Below are positions 43,810-56,995 of a DNA stretch of 64,000 nucleotides, piece after piece. The stretch lies in assembly GCA_964059195.1 (NCBI GenBank), contig CAXKWD010000005.1, positions 152,363,265-152,427,264 on the forward strand, read 5' to 3'. Within the stretch, counting starts at the first letter, position 1. Each line of letters opens with the position of its first letter. The notes beneath the pieces were generated by a model. The model was not told the origin of the DNA. It did not search any database and was given only the letters and a program-made list of their open reading frames with translations. Source of the DNA: Ectobius pallidus. Its lineage: Eukaryota > Arthropoda > Insecta > Blattodea > Ectobiidae. The translations under genes were made by a program, and so were the position numbers.

Positions 43810-44995
43810 GCTTTTAATATAAGTACCTCGTTAATATAGAACTCATAATATTATTCATTAGTTATCAAAATCTTGTTTCTTAGAGATATGAACACTAATA
43901 AAATCTGTGCACTAATATTATTAGGTCACTAGTTAGCTGATTGATTTGGAGGTTATGTCTGGATTGTTGTTTGTGTTTTTTCCTTCTTATTATTTTTTCA
44001 GTACTATTTCAAAGCAGCACGGTATACATGTATCTTCGTAAATGTAACAAATAATAACTAGCTCTAAGAAACGAATAAATCTGCCAGGCCCTTATTCAAG
44101 ATAGCAGTAGGCTTATGTACTAAAATCTAACCTCAAATCCTAAAATCATACGACAAAAATTCCTTTGATAGCATGTGTAAGCTTTTTCTTAATTGATAAT
44201 TAAATGAGAGTGATTCGTTTTCCACAATTTTAAGATCACGAAAGCTGAATCGCATGGATTTGAGAATAACTTATTAGCCCAAATACACTTATAATATTAT
44301 GAGTAAATTTTATGATCTCTGCAGTCTATGAAACAGTTTATTAATAAGATTAACAATATTTACTAGTAATATGGAGCCATAATATTAGAAAATATCCATA
44401 TGAAACAGGAAACTAATAATAATTATAGCTAATATTATTATGTATTTGCTAATAATATGAGTGTAAAGGTTCTATGAAACAGGACCCAGGGGGAGGTTCT
44501 AGGCTATAATATACCTATTAATTTGTATAGCTATAAGTATTTGGGAAAGAAGCATAGAAATTATAGAATAATAATAATAAATAATAGATGTTTATCTTGA
44601 CATAATTTTACTAGAAAATTCAACTATTACAAAAATTGCTTTGAATTGCTTCCGAGAAGTTTTAATTTCTACCGGTACTTCTCACTTACAAATGAGATGC
44701 AGACAAGGTAGGCCTATATTGAATTCACATAAATACAAGTTCCTTAGCAAAGGATTCAGTCAAAACTTGCCTAGGTCGAAGTTTATTTCCTATATTTCAG
44801 ATTTGTTGAACAAAATTCGGAGGAAGTATAATCGATTAATCGTATTTTCTCACAGTTCAATTTAATCCTTCTGAATGTAGCAGATCTTAAGAGAATCTGA
44901 AATATAATCGGCACCTGGTACAGTAAAAGAGCGAAGTAAAGGTGCAAAGGAGTAAGTGCTTTAATAGAATGCCTTGACGTTTTGGAAATAAATGA
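43810..44995. other. no recognisable feature
   Basis: AATATTA-rich DNA; the 74-codon frame at 44641-44865 is unsupported. Confidence 0.4.
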
Positions 44996-46010
44996 ATCTG
45001 TAGAAGGGTTGAAAGGCAGGCTGCTACGAACGGATTAAATACGATTTTAGGTGAAAGAGGTATATTCGGATGAAATAAAAACGAAATTCTACCAACGCAG
45101 GATCCCATGGATTCCTATTTCATTATCTGGGAATTTATTATTAATTCAGTTTGTAAAAAGGGAAATATCGTAGTTTCCAGATTTCGTACTTATAACTTAG
45201 TCTGAAAGGGTTGAAATATTTCTTTACGAAAGGGTTCCTGCCATGGGTCAAACTTCAACCTGTTACATTCATCTGGTTTTACCAATTTAAGGAACGTAAG
45301 TAATCTATCGGAGTTGATTCGGAAAGGGTTGAGGAACAGCTTTCATGAACGGGTTAAGATATAAAGTGTGAAAAGAATTTCATTAAAAATTCATTCTCTT
45401 ATTCGAGTTTTATATAGAAAATATATTTCATAAATGTAGGATCCCATGGATTCGAATTCCACTACCTGGGGCGAAATTTATTATTCTTTCAGTTTGTAAA
45501 AAACGGACAGAAATCATAGTTTCAAGACTTCGTATAACTTGATCGGAAAGGGTTGAAAAGATTTCATTGGGAAAGAATTGTAGTCGCGTCGATACCTGAA
45601 GAGAGGTGGGGTGGATCGCAACCTGTTACGTCTGGTTTTACCAATATGAGGAAAGTCAACTATTTATCTGAGTTGATTTGGAAAGGGTTGAGGAACAGCT
45701 TCCGTGAACGGGTTAAGATATAGTGTGATATAATGTCATTATAAATATTCATCTTCGGATACGAGTTTTATTCTTTTATATAGGAAAGGGTTGTTATTGC
45801 CTACCTGGGGTCATGTTGATAACTTGCTGTGAAGGATTACTTGAACCCTTCTACTTTACGAATTCGCGGAAAATGCAGTATTCATTAAGTTATTCTGAAA
45901 GGGGTGCAGTAGCACAAAAAGATTTAAGTCGTATTTCTAAATTAGAAAAAAGAATCTTATTAAAAGAAAGAGTTTAAAACCGCGAGAAGATTTTTGTGAA
46001 GAAATCAAGG
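44996..46010 (+). repeat. roughly 350-bp tandem repeat, locus 2 (about 2.7 units)
   Basis: Units start near 45019, 45339 and 45699 at the GCT...GAACGGGTTAA word. Each has AGGATCCCATGGATTC, CTACCTGGG, CAACCTGTTAC and GTTGATTYGGAAAGGGTTGAGG. The last unit merges into a tail (AAGTCGTATTTCTAAATTAG) also found at 42940-42970. Confidence 0.85.
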
Positions 46011-46264
46011 TGTAAAGTGAAGAAAGAAGTTGCAAGTCTTGTGTAGTTGTCCTGCTACCTGTGAGGGGAAAAAATACAACCTGTACTGTATGTCCCAGAC
46101 GCAGATACAGAAAAAAATGCTCGAGATTTCAGTCGTATGTGGATTTTCTAGAATTTGTGAGACGTAATAGAGATTTCTAGCCTTACGGTTCGTGGTATGC
46201 TCTCAGCCCATTTATCATGTTATAGAGATCATACAGCTGGCATGAGGAAAAGGTACGTTCATAA

Positions 46265-46535
46265 TAAGTTATTTTGCTGTTTCCTTTTTCCATTCCTTCT
46301 GTATTTATTTTTTTCATATACTTCTGTTTCTTCTTCTACTTTTACTGCTCCTTTTGTTTTCTATTTTCTTCTTGTACTGCTATTTTATCTTTCATTTCAT
46401 TTTTCGTTCCATTTCTTTTGTTGTATCTATTGCTCTTTCTTTCATTTTTTATTTTCTTTTTCCTCTATTTCTGCTACGATTTTCTTCTTCCTCTATTTTT
46501 ATTCTTCTTATTCTTCTCTTCCTCCTCTTGTATAG
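46265..46535. repeat. pyrimidine-rich tract
   Basis: About 270 bases composed largely of T and C (TTCTTCTTC, CCTTTTTCC), giving overlapping Phe/Ser/Leu-rich frames that are not credible genes. Confidence 0.8.
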
Positions 46536-47616
46536 GTTACATATTATCGGGTTAGGTGAATTCCTACTAAGTTGTGATCTGTATGATTTTGATAGGCTTA
46601 ATTGAATTTCTACAAACACAAATAAATTATGCGTTTTCCTACAAAGAAAAAATTTTCCTTCCCACTTAACACATATTATGCTAAGAGTCAAAACTTTTAT
46701 TTGGATAGAGAAAGTTATGTGAGTTTCACAAGAGGTGTTTATTTTTATTTTTATTATTATTTTTTTATTTTATTTTTATTTATTTCTTTCTTTTTAATCA
46801 TTGTGTATATTGTGTATGGTGATTTCAAGTTAGTCCGGTTGAATATTTTGAATTAACTTTGCGCTGTTGTCTGTATGATTAGAGTTTTTATTGCAGAGCG
46901 ACTGACCGCTCCATAACATTTTTACGAGGTCGTATCCCGGCGGTTGTATTGTACATGCACACGAGTGTAATGCAAATAGTGGCAGCATGATTTACAACAA
47001 GTCGTGTCGCAAAGTTAATTTTGCACGGTGATCTTCGCAATCCATGCATTAACTCAGACCGCCATGCTGTTCAGATACGGCCCTTAATCGCATTAATGAA
47101 GAATACTTACAAACGTACCGAAATGATACCGGTGGTGTTTATTGTAGACATAAACTTCAAGTTCAGTCTTTGATGGTATAGAGGTAATTATTTCATTTGC
47201 GACCTTTCCTAGAATAATTATTACTTTCACTACCCGTACCATACTTGAGTTTAAGAAGCAGCAAGTCCGCCTTGTCAAAATAAAGTGCTGTAAATTGTTA
47301 AAAGATCAAATACACTTCGTCCAACTTGTGGCCATATTTAGTGAATAATTTAAGCAACAATAAAATACAGCCACGTCAATCCAACAAAATTATTATGTGG
47401 TTATGCAGCTTTGTTAGCTGGCTTTGAACTAAAGCTTAACAGCTAAGCTTAAAGAAAATTAAAATTTAATGTAAAATTACAGAATTCGGTACAAATAAAT
47501 GAGCTTAATCAATGTGTTAACCGTTTTCTATGCAGTCCGACATCGGGTTTGTATTTTTCTTTCGAAAGTGAGAGACCATTTTAAAATTTTGAAATAAGTC
47601 GGTGTGAATGAATGTA
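46536..47616. other. no recognisable feature
   Basis: T-rich patch near 46737-46795. A GTTAACCGTTTTCTATGCAGTCC motif near 47517 belongs to the diverged motif group noted at 2370. Confidence 0.4.
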
Positions 47617-48060
47617 CAGTCGGTCAAATAAAAAACGTCGGGACTCGTATGAAGTTAAAATTAAAGGTTTAACGCATTAGTTCACAAGTTTCCTATAAAA
47701 AAACATAAAATACAGGTAATTCTCGGAACATATGAGGCCATGCGACAGAAGGGAAAAAATTAACTAGAGAAAAAATGAACAACGCGGAAAGCGCAACCCC
47801 TTTTCATTCATTTTAATGTATTGTCATAATTCATTTTCCTTTGTGTCATCGCGCCACATACAAATGTAGCTTGAGAGAAAGTGTAGTTAGGGCTGTAATT
47901 GACCTGCATTTTTCGGCCTCTGAAGCAGCGAGAAGGTTCCATATTTCTTAAAGAGCAGCTCAGATGTTGGTACTTCACTATAATGCGACCGGAAGTTTTC
48001 ATAGCAAACGTGGATCTGGCCGGCCGCGTATTTCGATGCTAGATTGGTTGCAGAAGTTGA
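47617..48060 (+). mobile_element. Tc1-like transposon, 5' end only
   Basis: TA then CAGTCGGTCAAATAAAAAACG at 47615-47637 looks like a Tc1-type terminal repeat. The DNA-binding part of a transposase lies about 250 bases in. No right end or catalytic domain follows. Confidence 0.6.
47865..48059 (+). pseudogene. Tc1-like transposase N-terminal helix-turn-helix
   Basis: Translation gives CSLRESVVRAVIDLHFSASE, AARRFHIS, a stop, RAAQMLVLHYNATGSFHSKR and GSGRPRISML. This is the paired-like helix-turn-helix of Tc1/mariner transposases followed by the GRPR linker (family pattern: ...GxSxREIARRLxIS...VxxxxxRYxETGSVxxRPRSGRPR). The in-frame stop in the recognition-helix region and the absence of DD34E sequence make it dead. 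A GTAAGT near 48062 is probably chance. Confidence 0.7.
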
Positions 48061-51000
48061 ACGTAAGTTATTGATTTTGCACTACAAGTACCGGTATTAT
48101 AAAATAAAATCTTTAAAAAATGCTCCTTGAATAAACATATTCCTCGCGAATTTATTCATTATTATTATAAGAATTTCCATGCAAGAATATGGCGGATTTG
48201 AGGCATATAGTCACAGCCTTCATGTTTGTTTTGGAACAAAACTGACTAAATAATTAAGAAAATACATGGACAGGGAAGAGGCATGTATGAACCTAACCTT
48301 AAGTCTTCCTGTACATGCGCATATGCTCGTTCGTGATACTTTATGAAATACCCCCCGACTGTATGTATAATGCAGATTATGAGTATTATATTATGTACGA
48401 AGTGAAGGAAACAGACACTCATAAACATCCATACGCGACTGCATCGTGCCACTCTAATGTATTGCGGCAGTTGGAAGCATGCAAGCACGATCCCTTAAAG
48501 CTCGGTACGAATGGGTATTATTTCCCAAAGCTTCCATCAGGTCCTTGTGGTATTGTCTGGCATTTCTCCCTCGGATAGTTTCTACTTGGACGTAAGAATG
48601 CTGTTCGCATCTTGTCAAATCCATTGTACATGGCGAATGGCTCAGGACCAAATGTTTTAATATCAGTTTTTCTTTTCTTTTACAGGTAGGTGCAGTTCAC
48701 TGATACATTTTGAAAGCAGAGCTGTGTGCATCTCAGTAAGTAGCCTACTCAAGGATTTGTCAACCTTGTCTATCATGAATGGTAACCATTTTATAGATCT
48801 CGTAAACCATGACAAGAATTATTTTCAATTTTTTTTAAATTTATTGTCGCTTTATTCAGTTCGTCATACCGTGACATTCGTTATTCTTATTATTAAATTA
48901 ATAACCGGTAGGCCTACATATTAAAACATTGTATATTTAACTTTATAAAATAGCATTCATTAGTCCAGTTGACTTGGAGAATTTTATAATTTTACGGCAA
49001 TTTGCTGGATCATCAAGGGCATTCTCTGTATTTGGAGTCAGGAACCTGTTGTCGTTGTCCACTATATTGAGTACAGTCTTGAATGATGCTTAACAGTCAG
49101 TGTTAAAAAAAATGCATCTTGAAGCACGAGCCATACCCGAAATGTTAGTCGCCATTTATGGTACAGCGTTACAGCTTGTTTGAAATTATTTAGCATTATA
49201 TCCATTTCAAATATCATACTTATAATGAAAAATTAAATGAAAATGAAAGAGTACAGAGTAACACAAAGTACCACTGTTTGACAACAGCATTTTCTTTTGG
49301 ATTGCGAGTAGGTGGGTGTACATCATATTCAAATGTTGGACACAACCTTGTTATTCACTGATGAAGTTTCATTGCATTGTGATTTGCTTTCCTTGCACCT
49401 GGTGGGAAATGTTTACATATACATAGCCTATGAATTTTTTTCACTTACCATTTTGTGCGTGTGCCGTCCATAGTAATAAAATAATAGACTGAATATTAGC
49501 TTGTTTCTTCTGCATGGCACCAACTGTTATGGAACATCTTATTGAAATACCGTGTTTAAATTGTTCATAAGCGTTAAACAAATTGGGCTATTTATATTTT
49601 GCTACTAAAAACTCTAGAGCGATTAGCTAAAATAGAAAACAATAGGTAAGAACCAAAACCAACCAGAGTTGCGTGGGAAATTAAAATAAATTGCTATCGT
49701 GATATTTCCGAATTGCTGTTTCGAAAAATTGGTATCTGATTTATTTTATTGTTCCAGCAACCAAACTAAACCCTTGTTGCTCCTCTCAGAATTCCTGTTC
49801 TGGCAACCAGAAATTTCGCACCTATCCTAAATAGACCTCTATTTTACATCTATTGTATTATGCTATGAAATCAAGTCAAAACTATTATTAATTTCTACTA
49901 TTGTTATGATTGTAAATTATTGGTTAAATTATTAAATTTGTAGCCTAATTGTTAATAATTATTAGAACTATAATTATAACTTAATAATTATTAGTATTAA
50001 CTAATACTGTAGGTACTCGCATTTGGTGAAGATTGGCTATGTGTAAATGCGACTGTATTTTAATATACTGATATCTAAATGAACTCCTGCGGGACAAAAT
50101 TCCGGCAACCGGTTTACACGTTTCAGTAATTGTTGTGTATTAATCGCTGCAAAAATACTTAATATAAAATTATTAAGGCTTATGTTTTAGAGAGGAAAAT
50201 TTGTGGTAGGAACAACTAGTAGCCTAAGTATTAAAACTTGACAACAAAGAATGTTTTATTTTATCCATGACCTATCCCACGTGATAGCAGCTATTTTTTT
50301 TAGTAGAGCTTCTCATGAATTAATAAGTCTCAGTTATTAGAGAAAGGGCAAACCATTGAATAGACTGCAGTTTTCATCCCCATCTCTTGCGTGAATTTGT
50401 ACGGCTTCCATACAAACTCCGTTCTTGGTGGTGGAGTACAAGGCAGACTATATTAATTATGACAGAACGAACTGTCTCCAGACAGGTTGCCCCCATCACA
50501 AATAGGGGGAATTTACAAAATGGATATATGCAGTCTTGAACCACAGTCTCTGTTGGACACTTGATGCGAATACAGTATTTTAGAGACTCGGGGATTTTTA
50601 AAGTTTTGACCGACGTTTCACTTCAAAGTTTCCAATTTACTAAAATTTGTTGTATCGGCCTTGTTTTTTAGAAGTTTTGTAATGTAATTTATACAACTTC
50701 TACTATTTTCAAGTAATTCAGCTAGCAAGACAATGTAAAACATTTAAATTAATTAAATGACAGACCATACTTCATTGATTCCGGAGCATATTTTACAAAT
50801 TTTGAAACGTAGGCCTGTTTTGCAGGCATATTTCGTCTTCAGATAGAGCATCAACTTCCGGGCCTTATTAATTAATGTAGTAATAGGTGTTTGATAGGAA
50901 GCCTGGTGTGTCTTATGTTTTTATATTGTCGATTGTTACGAAAGCCTACATGATACAACGGCACGCTTTGCAGCCAGACAGCAGTCTCCCCTACTCCAGT

Positions 51001-51302
51001 TAAAACATTAACAGCTTTTTGAATTGACTAGCCTGAATGTTATTAATATAAACATATCTTTTTTTGCTGTTTTCATGAAATTATTATCAACGACTTCCAT
51101 GAAATTATTTTTAGTGACTTTATTACATATTGTTATTACGTTTTATATTGCTATTCTTAAAATATTCAATGGATTTTGTAAATTGCCCTCGTTGGCTGGA
51201 AATTTAAATAGAACTTAAGTCCCTTTTTCGAAACGCAAATAACAAAAACACAACATTTAGTTATTATGAAACTCTTCTGGATATTAATTCACTATAATGA
51301 AA
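48061..51302. other. long stretch without recognised features
   Basis: AT-rich. Overlapping frames at 48246-48651 on both strands (60-87 codons) have no motif. A host exon could be hidden here, but nothing I see supports one. Confidence 0.4.
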
Positions 51303-51647
51303 CAGTAGATTCTCGCAAACTCGGCACTCGATAATCCGGCAGTTCGGATTACTCGGCAACCATGACGCGAGTATCAAACAATATTCTTTGACAAGAAATA
51401 GGTAAACTATTTTGTTGTAATATACTGACACATAATATACTTTTTGTTTCATAGAAGAGAAACCATATTAGGATTTACATGTTTTATAAAGATTTTTAAC
51501 GGTGATTTATATTTGAGGATAATTGACACATTTTTCATTTTTTGCAGTAATAGATTTATTTTTAAGCCCTTATTGTCGATAACTCGGAATTTCGGAAACT
51601 CGGCGTCCTTTCGGGCCATATTAGGCCGAGTTTGCGGGACTCTACTG
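51303..51647. mobile_element. pogo/Tigger-like MITE, 345 bp
   Basis: Ends CAGTAGATTCTCGCAAACTCGG and CCGAGTTTGCGGGACTCTACTG are inverted. TA follows the right end (51648-51649); AA precedes the left, apparently a mutated TA. GATAATCCGG/GATAACTCGG words continue the terminal repeats inwards. Confidence 0.85.
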
Positions 51648-51820
51648 TAATCACTACAATGATTCTGTAATTGTAATCAGAGCAACTAGAAGATGATAAT
51701 CCTAAAGGAATATTCTTTTTATTATCTGTGATTACTTGAAACCGATCACGTTGTTAATTAATGTTATTTATCTAGGCATACATCAAGTGACTAATAAATG
51801 TGTAAAGCACCCATAAAAGT

Positions 51821-52115
51821 GACCGCCTCCGAGGCGTAGTGGTTAGCAGACTATGGATCCACAGGTCTGGTTCGACCCCGGTATCTTCTCGGATTTTTCT
51901 AACGTAGGGAGGTTGCACTCGTCCTCGTGATGGAAAATGAGAAACTACTTGACAAAGAAGTAGCGACTCCGGTTCGGTAAGCCATCAATAACGACCATGG
52001 GAGTCGGCATGCTGACCACATGCCCCCCAATCCTGCCAACTGCAGCGACGCAGCGGTAGGATGGCAGGCCTAGTTCCTCAAAAGGATGTTATGTCATGGA
52101 GTTTAGTTTTTATTA
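51821..52115 (+). repeat. SINE-A, full length
   Basis: GAGGCGTAGTGGTTAGCAG (A box) and CTGGTTCGACCCCGG (B box, near 51869) form a tRNA-like head. The body contains GAAGTAGCGACTCCGGT and GTCGGCATGCTGACCACATG, and the end is GTCATGGAGTTTAGTTTTT. It could be transcribed by RNA polymerase III if intact. Confidence 0.88.
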
Positions 52116-52750
52116 GTATCATAAAAATATTCCTTAATCCATAGGCCTATTTTAAAAATCTTTCCCTTTTTCAAATTATGAAGCTATTACTGTTGAGTAT
52201 TCTATTCATTGCTGTTGATGATTACTGGTTGCAGAAATGGCTTTTATAGTTTTAACCGACTGTTGATTTGTCCTTTCATCCCGTAAGTAGAGAAGGAAAT
52301 TGATTACCGGTACTTCTGAAGGAAGACAACATAGAAATGCTGTAACATATCTCATTCTTGTATTAAAGCGGGTGGCTTTATGCTATTGTAATAAACCAGG
52401 TGGCAAGTCTGCTAAGATGTATGAGCGCATGAAAGGGTGCAAAATTACGATTTATTGCCTCTTCCTTCCGTGACCAATAGATAGTACGTGTGTATGGGGT
52501 TTATAGAGAGGTTAGATACACTTTGTTACGTTGCTTTCAGTGTGTTGAGCAATGCGATGAATACTTTGTCATTTCCTCTTAGTTTTGTCCTTATTTATCT
52601 TCAGAGGACTTTGTTACTTTAATTATTTATTTAGTCTTGTATCTCTTTTAACCCTTTTCCCCTCTTTATTTCTTTCCTTTCTGCTCCTAGAAGTTGGTGC
52701 ATTTAAGCTATATGTTTATATTATGTTAGTAATTTTTAAATTATAAACAG

Positions 52751-52783
<33 letters not shown>

Positions 52784-54230
52784 GTAATAATAATAACAAT
52801 AATAACATATAAAAGCAATCTTGGGAAGTAAATGAGAGAAGGTGGAATTGGATACATATTACCAGGCCTAATGACTCATTCGGAAAATAACAGAACTAAT
52901 TGAGTCATCTCTACACTTTAGATTGAAGTCAGTCGAGGAAAAGGGGTGAATTTAACATCAGCTTGGTTATGTTTATACAATGAGATGATCGAACAGAATA
53001 GCATTTGACATGTAGCATTTAAAGGTGAAACATTAGTCTAGGTTTCTTATTTACAATGGCCTAAAAGGGTTGTGAATTCAGTGGGATCTTATTGAATGTG
53101 AAAACGAAAGAAAAATATAACTCATTTAATAATAGTTCTGGACGATACTGTTCACCCGAAAAAAAAATTAAACTGAAAATAGAAAATAATATGCTTTAAA
53201 AAATGAACCCACGTTTTAAAAAATAGTCGAAATAAAAGTAAAATAATAATAATGAGTAGAAATAATTTTGAATTCGGCCCCAAAAGTTACAGTATTTACT
53301 TTTCTATGGACATATAATTCATGACTTTCAAGAAAAATAGTCGGTTTTCGAAAATCGATTGCTATTATGGGAAAATACCAAAATTTCAGAAAGCTTTTTT
53401 CCCCCTTTTCATGACAAATAATAATGTGAAATTATTGCGAGGGTTGAAAGGGTTGAAATTCATACTGGCCCCGGAAGTTAATGCTCTATCAGAAGACGAA
53501 ATAGTCCTATGCAATATGTACTAAAATTTGTACAATATACTCCTGAACCACAGAAGTTTGCTTTATCACTCACACTGTGTTCACTGTGATACTGAAGTTT
53601 CATTTTATTCAGTCGAGTTGCGTGATTTAATGACATGTAGGCTACAAGTGTTCTGTTCAATATACATTCAGAAACATGTTGTATTATGTCATACCAATAA
53701 AAATCTCAGACCATTCACAAAGTAATGTAACACAAGTTATACAAGCGTAGCAAATTATACACTGTTTTTCCCATTGTATTGTACAACAAGTAATAGCCTA
53801 CAATGCGAATTACTAGATACTAGCTTGTTGAGGGAGTGAGACCTGTGTATTACGTGCCGAAGAGATAGGCCTACATTATAGGTGTATCCCTTCTTTCATG
53901 GATACTTGTAGATTAAAGAACTATTTTTAGCCACCACTATCGTTAAAATTGATGGTATTCCCTCCTGCCTGGCACACCTATTAGATAGTTATCCCAAAAA
54001 GATGATGAGATGTGGGAGTGTAACTGTTAGGGAGTTATTTAACCAGTTATGTTTATTTAAGAAGTCTAATATCTGAACCCGGGGCCGCTAAGCGAGGGGA
54101 GCGAACACATCCCCTATAACTAGCAGTGGACTATAACTATACCTTAAACCAGAAAGGCCTATCCCTCCAAAGGCTATGGCGCACCCCCTCCCCCGCAAGA
54201 AACCCATTGACTTTAGCCCAACAGTGTATG
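52116..54230. other. mostly featureless; includes an (AAT)n tract at 52751-52806
   Basis: Apart from the AAT microsatellite and a few 60-70 codon frames, nothing is recognised. Confidence 0.45.
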
Positions 54231-54264
<34 letters not shown>

Positions 54265-54266
54265 TA
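54231..54266. repeat. (TA)n(CA)n compound microsatellite
   Basis: About ten TA units followed by about seven CA units. Confidence 0.95.
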
Positions 54267-54864
54267 GGCAGATATATAAATTTTAAACAAACGTAATCAG
54301 AGTATGCTACTTCAGAAGTGTGCAAAAAATCCTTTCCATTGAACATTTTTCATTACTGCATGCTTTGCACTAGTTGAGAAAAGACTATAGGCCTACCATT
54401 TGGAGAGTGGGGAAGAAAGATTGAGTGTGGGAAATTTTTGCTCGGGTAGGCTATACTGGTATATCATTATTAAGTTTGGGAAGTCTGGCATATTTATTAA
54501 ACTCCTGTAGGATCTAATAAAACCTTTCTTAACCCTTGACCTAAAATCTTTCGACATGAGTTTTGAGTCAAAACGATTTCCGGCCGGGCCTGTAATAGTA
54601 AACTTCAATATTTTTGTATTACCTCAAATTTTGGTTTCCCCCAAACATTTTCCAAATTGCACCATGATTCCCCCTGCCTTATACCTTAATTGTTTAAATA
54701 TAGCCTAAATCAATTAAAAATTTCATAGGATTAAAATGCGGAAGTTGCTTGCTTACAATCTTTGTGTGAATTATTTTTTTCTTGGGCGTAAATTTATACA
54801 CACCTGAGATGTTGAAACTAGAATCGTATCAATTTCATAACGATTTTAAACGTAGATTCAGCTA

Positions 54865-55182
54865 CAGTAGAACTGCCATTATCCGATTTCCAGCTATCCG
54901 GGTCGCTTTGAGACGAATTCAAGTGGCTTTTGCAGCAGCAAGCATTAGGAAACCCTCTTTCAGGGTCGATTATTTGCAAAAAAGGGAAATTTTTAGCCGA
55001 TAAAGTTGACAGTTTGTCAGCAAAACAACTGACTGACCGATATATTCAAGATGTGACACTTTATGTAAGCTTAGTACTGTACAATTCTGTCTTTTGTAAA
55101 GAAATTACCTTTATTTTATGATTTATCCAGCTATCCGGATTGGGTCCGGTCCCAGTTAATCCCGATAACTGGAGTTCTACTG
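54865..55182. mobile_element. pogo/Tigger-like MITE, 318 bp
   Basis: Ends CAGTAGAACTGCCATTATCCG and its inverse CGATAACTGGAGTTCTACTG. TA precedes the left end (54863-54864); the right flank is CA. ATCCGG words recur near both ends. A partial copy is at 14420-14571. Confidence 0.85.
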
Positions 55183-55189
55183 CATTACT

Positions 55190-55750
55190 TTTTAAAAAAA
55201 TTATTTATTTATTCCACCTGCGTTAAACACAATACAATCATTACTGGTGCCCGAATGAGCAAAAGCTCTTGCTCGGGCACAGTTCAGTCCAGTGACAGAA
55301 AATGTAACGAATACTGGAACTAAAAGCTAAAAATTTATAGAAAAGACACTCTTCATACATTGCATACCCATATACCTATGGCACACACAAACATACACGC
55401 CGACAGGGCAAACAGTACATAATACAAACCAAGAGCAAAATAAACATATTAAACATCACACATTTTTAAAATAAACGATACACATGAACAGCGAAAATGA
55501 AAAGCAAAACACTAGTACAATGCAAAATGAGTCACACACTAGGCTGTATAAATTTTACAAATTTGTTTCTTGAATCTCCGTAAATTTAATTCATATAGTT
55601 CAGGATGAGCTTTTATTAGTTGTATAATCTTGGGCCGAAATTTATACTGTGAGAAGCCTATGTTGCTTGCATCTTAATTGCTTGGAAGAGAATGCATCTA
55701 CTTTATGAGGATAATCCTCTTTACATTTTCCGTATTTGGGATTGTTGATG
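55190..55750 (-). mobile_element. LINE 3' end, 5'-truncated relic
   Basis: Minus-strand translation near 55560-55680 gives IGFSQYKFRPKIIQLIKAHPELYELNLRRFKKQICKIYTA and a stop. Shifting frame in the first part gives HSINFGPRLYN, so a frameshift is likely. The 3' UTR shares AGTTCAGTC and CGGGCACAG-like words with 10435-10995, and a TTTATTTATT tail lies at 55200. Confidence 0.7.
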
Positions 55751-56393
55751 ATGGCAGTGTCTGTATTTCGTTTCTTGTGTTTCTCTTGACAGACTGTCAG
55801 TCACAGTGAAGCAGAGTGCGTATGCATGATGGCGGGATAGCAGTTTTACTTGAAATCATTTCCTCTTCTCTAACAAAATCCAGCTGTGCGCCTGCCTTCA
55901 CTTCACTTTGCTCTGCCCTAAACACACATTTCACTCCCTGCATCAGTGCTCCATATCCACTGCATATTCTGGCTCTCACCGACATCATTATATTCTAATA
56001 TTCACCATGAGTGAACTTAAATATAAATAAAACGTCATTAGGATTGCTGCGAAAGCACTGGAAGCCTACGCATCGTATATTAAACTGGCTGGTAATTACT
56101 CCTGATCACTACACAAATATTTTAGCAGGTATAGAATACAACAGACTATATTTGTGCTGATATAAATAACACAAGACTACGCCTAATGATAAAATAAGAA
56201 CGCATTCAGTGATGTGATAATTTATGCACAAAGTCAAGGCAATTTCATTTAGTCTGTTATAAGATAATTTTATATATTTTAATGTACAAGTTTTTTTTTT
56301 TTATCGATTACTGATCCATTTTATATGGCTAATAAACAGTGACAGATTTATTATTATATTAATGACTCGCTTCGCTGAAGTTCTCGGGAACGG

Positions 56394-56995
56394 TTTTTGG
56401 AATTTTCCTGTGGTTTACAGCCTAAAAGCTATTTGTGTACCAAATTTCAAGTTCGTAGCTCCTCTGGAAGTGGGCAAACATTAATGTCAGTGAGTGAGCT
56501 CTTTTTCGGGGGTTTTTAGGACTAAAAATAACAAAAAATACTTTTTGGAAATTTTCTGTGGTTTACAGCCTAAAAGCTGTATGTGTACCAAATTTCAAGT
56601 TTCTAGCTCATCTGGAAGTAGGCAAACATTCATGTCAGAGAGTGAGCTCTTTTTCGGGGTAGGCTATTTAGGACTAAAAATAACAAAAAAATACTTTTTG
56701 GAATTTTTCTGTGGTTTACAGCCTAAAAGCTATATGTGTACCAAATTTCAAGTTTCTAGCTCATCTGGAAGTAGGCAAACATTAATGTCAGTGAGTGAGC
56801 TCTTTTTCGGGGTATTTAGGACTAAAAATAAAATACTTTTTGGAATTTTTTCTGTGGTTTACAGCCTAAAAGCTATATGTGTACCAAATTTCAAGTTTCT
56901 AGCTCATCTGGAAGTGGACAAACATAAATGTCAGCGAGTGAGTGAGTGAGTGAGTGAGTGAGTGAATGAGTGAATGAGTGAGTCAGTCAGTCAGT
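56394..56995 (+). repeat. four tandem units of about 145 bp plus (GAGT)n/(CAGT)n
   Basis: Units begin near 56394, 56541, 56694 and 56836, each with TGTGGTTTACAGCCTAAAAG, GTACCAAATTTCAAGT, CTGGAAGTnGGCAAACAT and GAGCTCTTTTTCGGG. (GAGT)n and (CAGT)n follow at about 56934-56997. The 151-codon frame at 56494-56949 merely reads through the repeats. Confidence 0.93.

Noticed and set aside
46197..46691. Overlapping 80-112 codon frames
   Set aside because: All derive from the pyrimidine-rich tract.
56394..56945. CRISPR array
   Set aside because: Units are about 145 bp, contiguous without spacers, and the genome is eukaryotic.
56494..56949. 151-codon repetitive protein
   Set aside because: The frame exists because tandem units happen to be near multiples of three; no family recognised.
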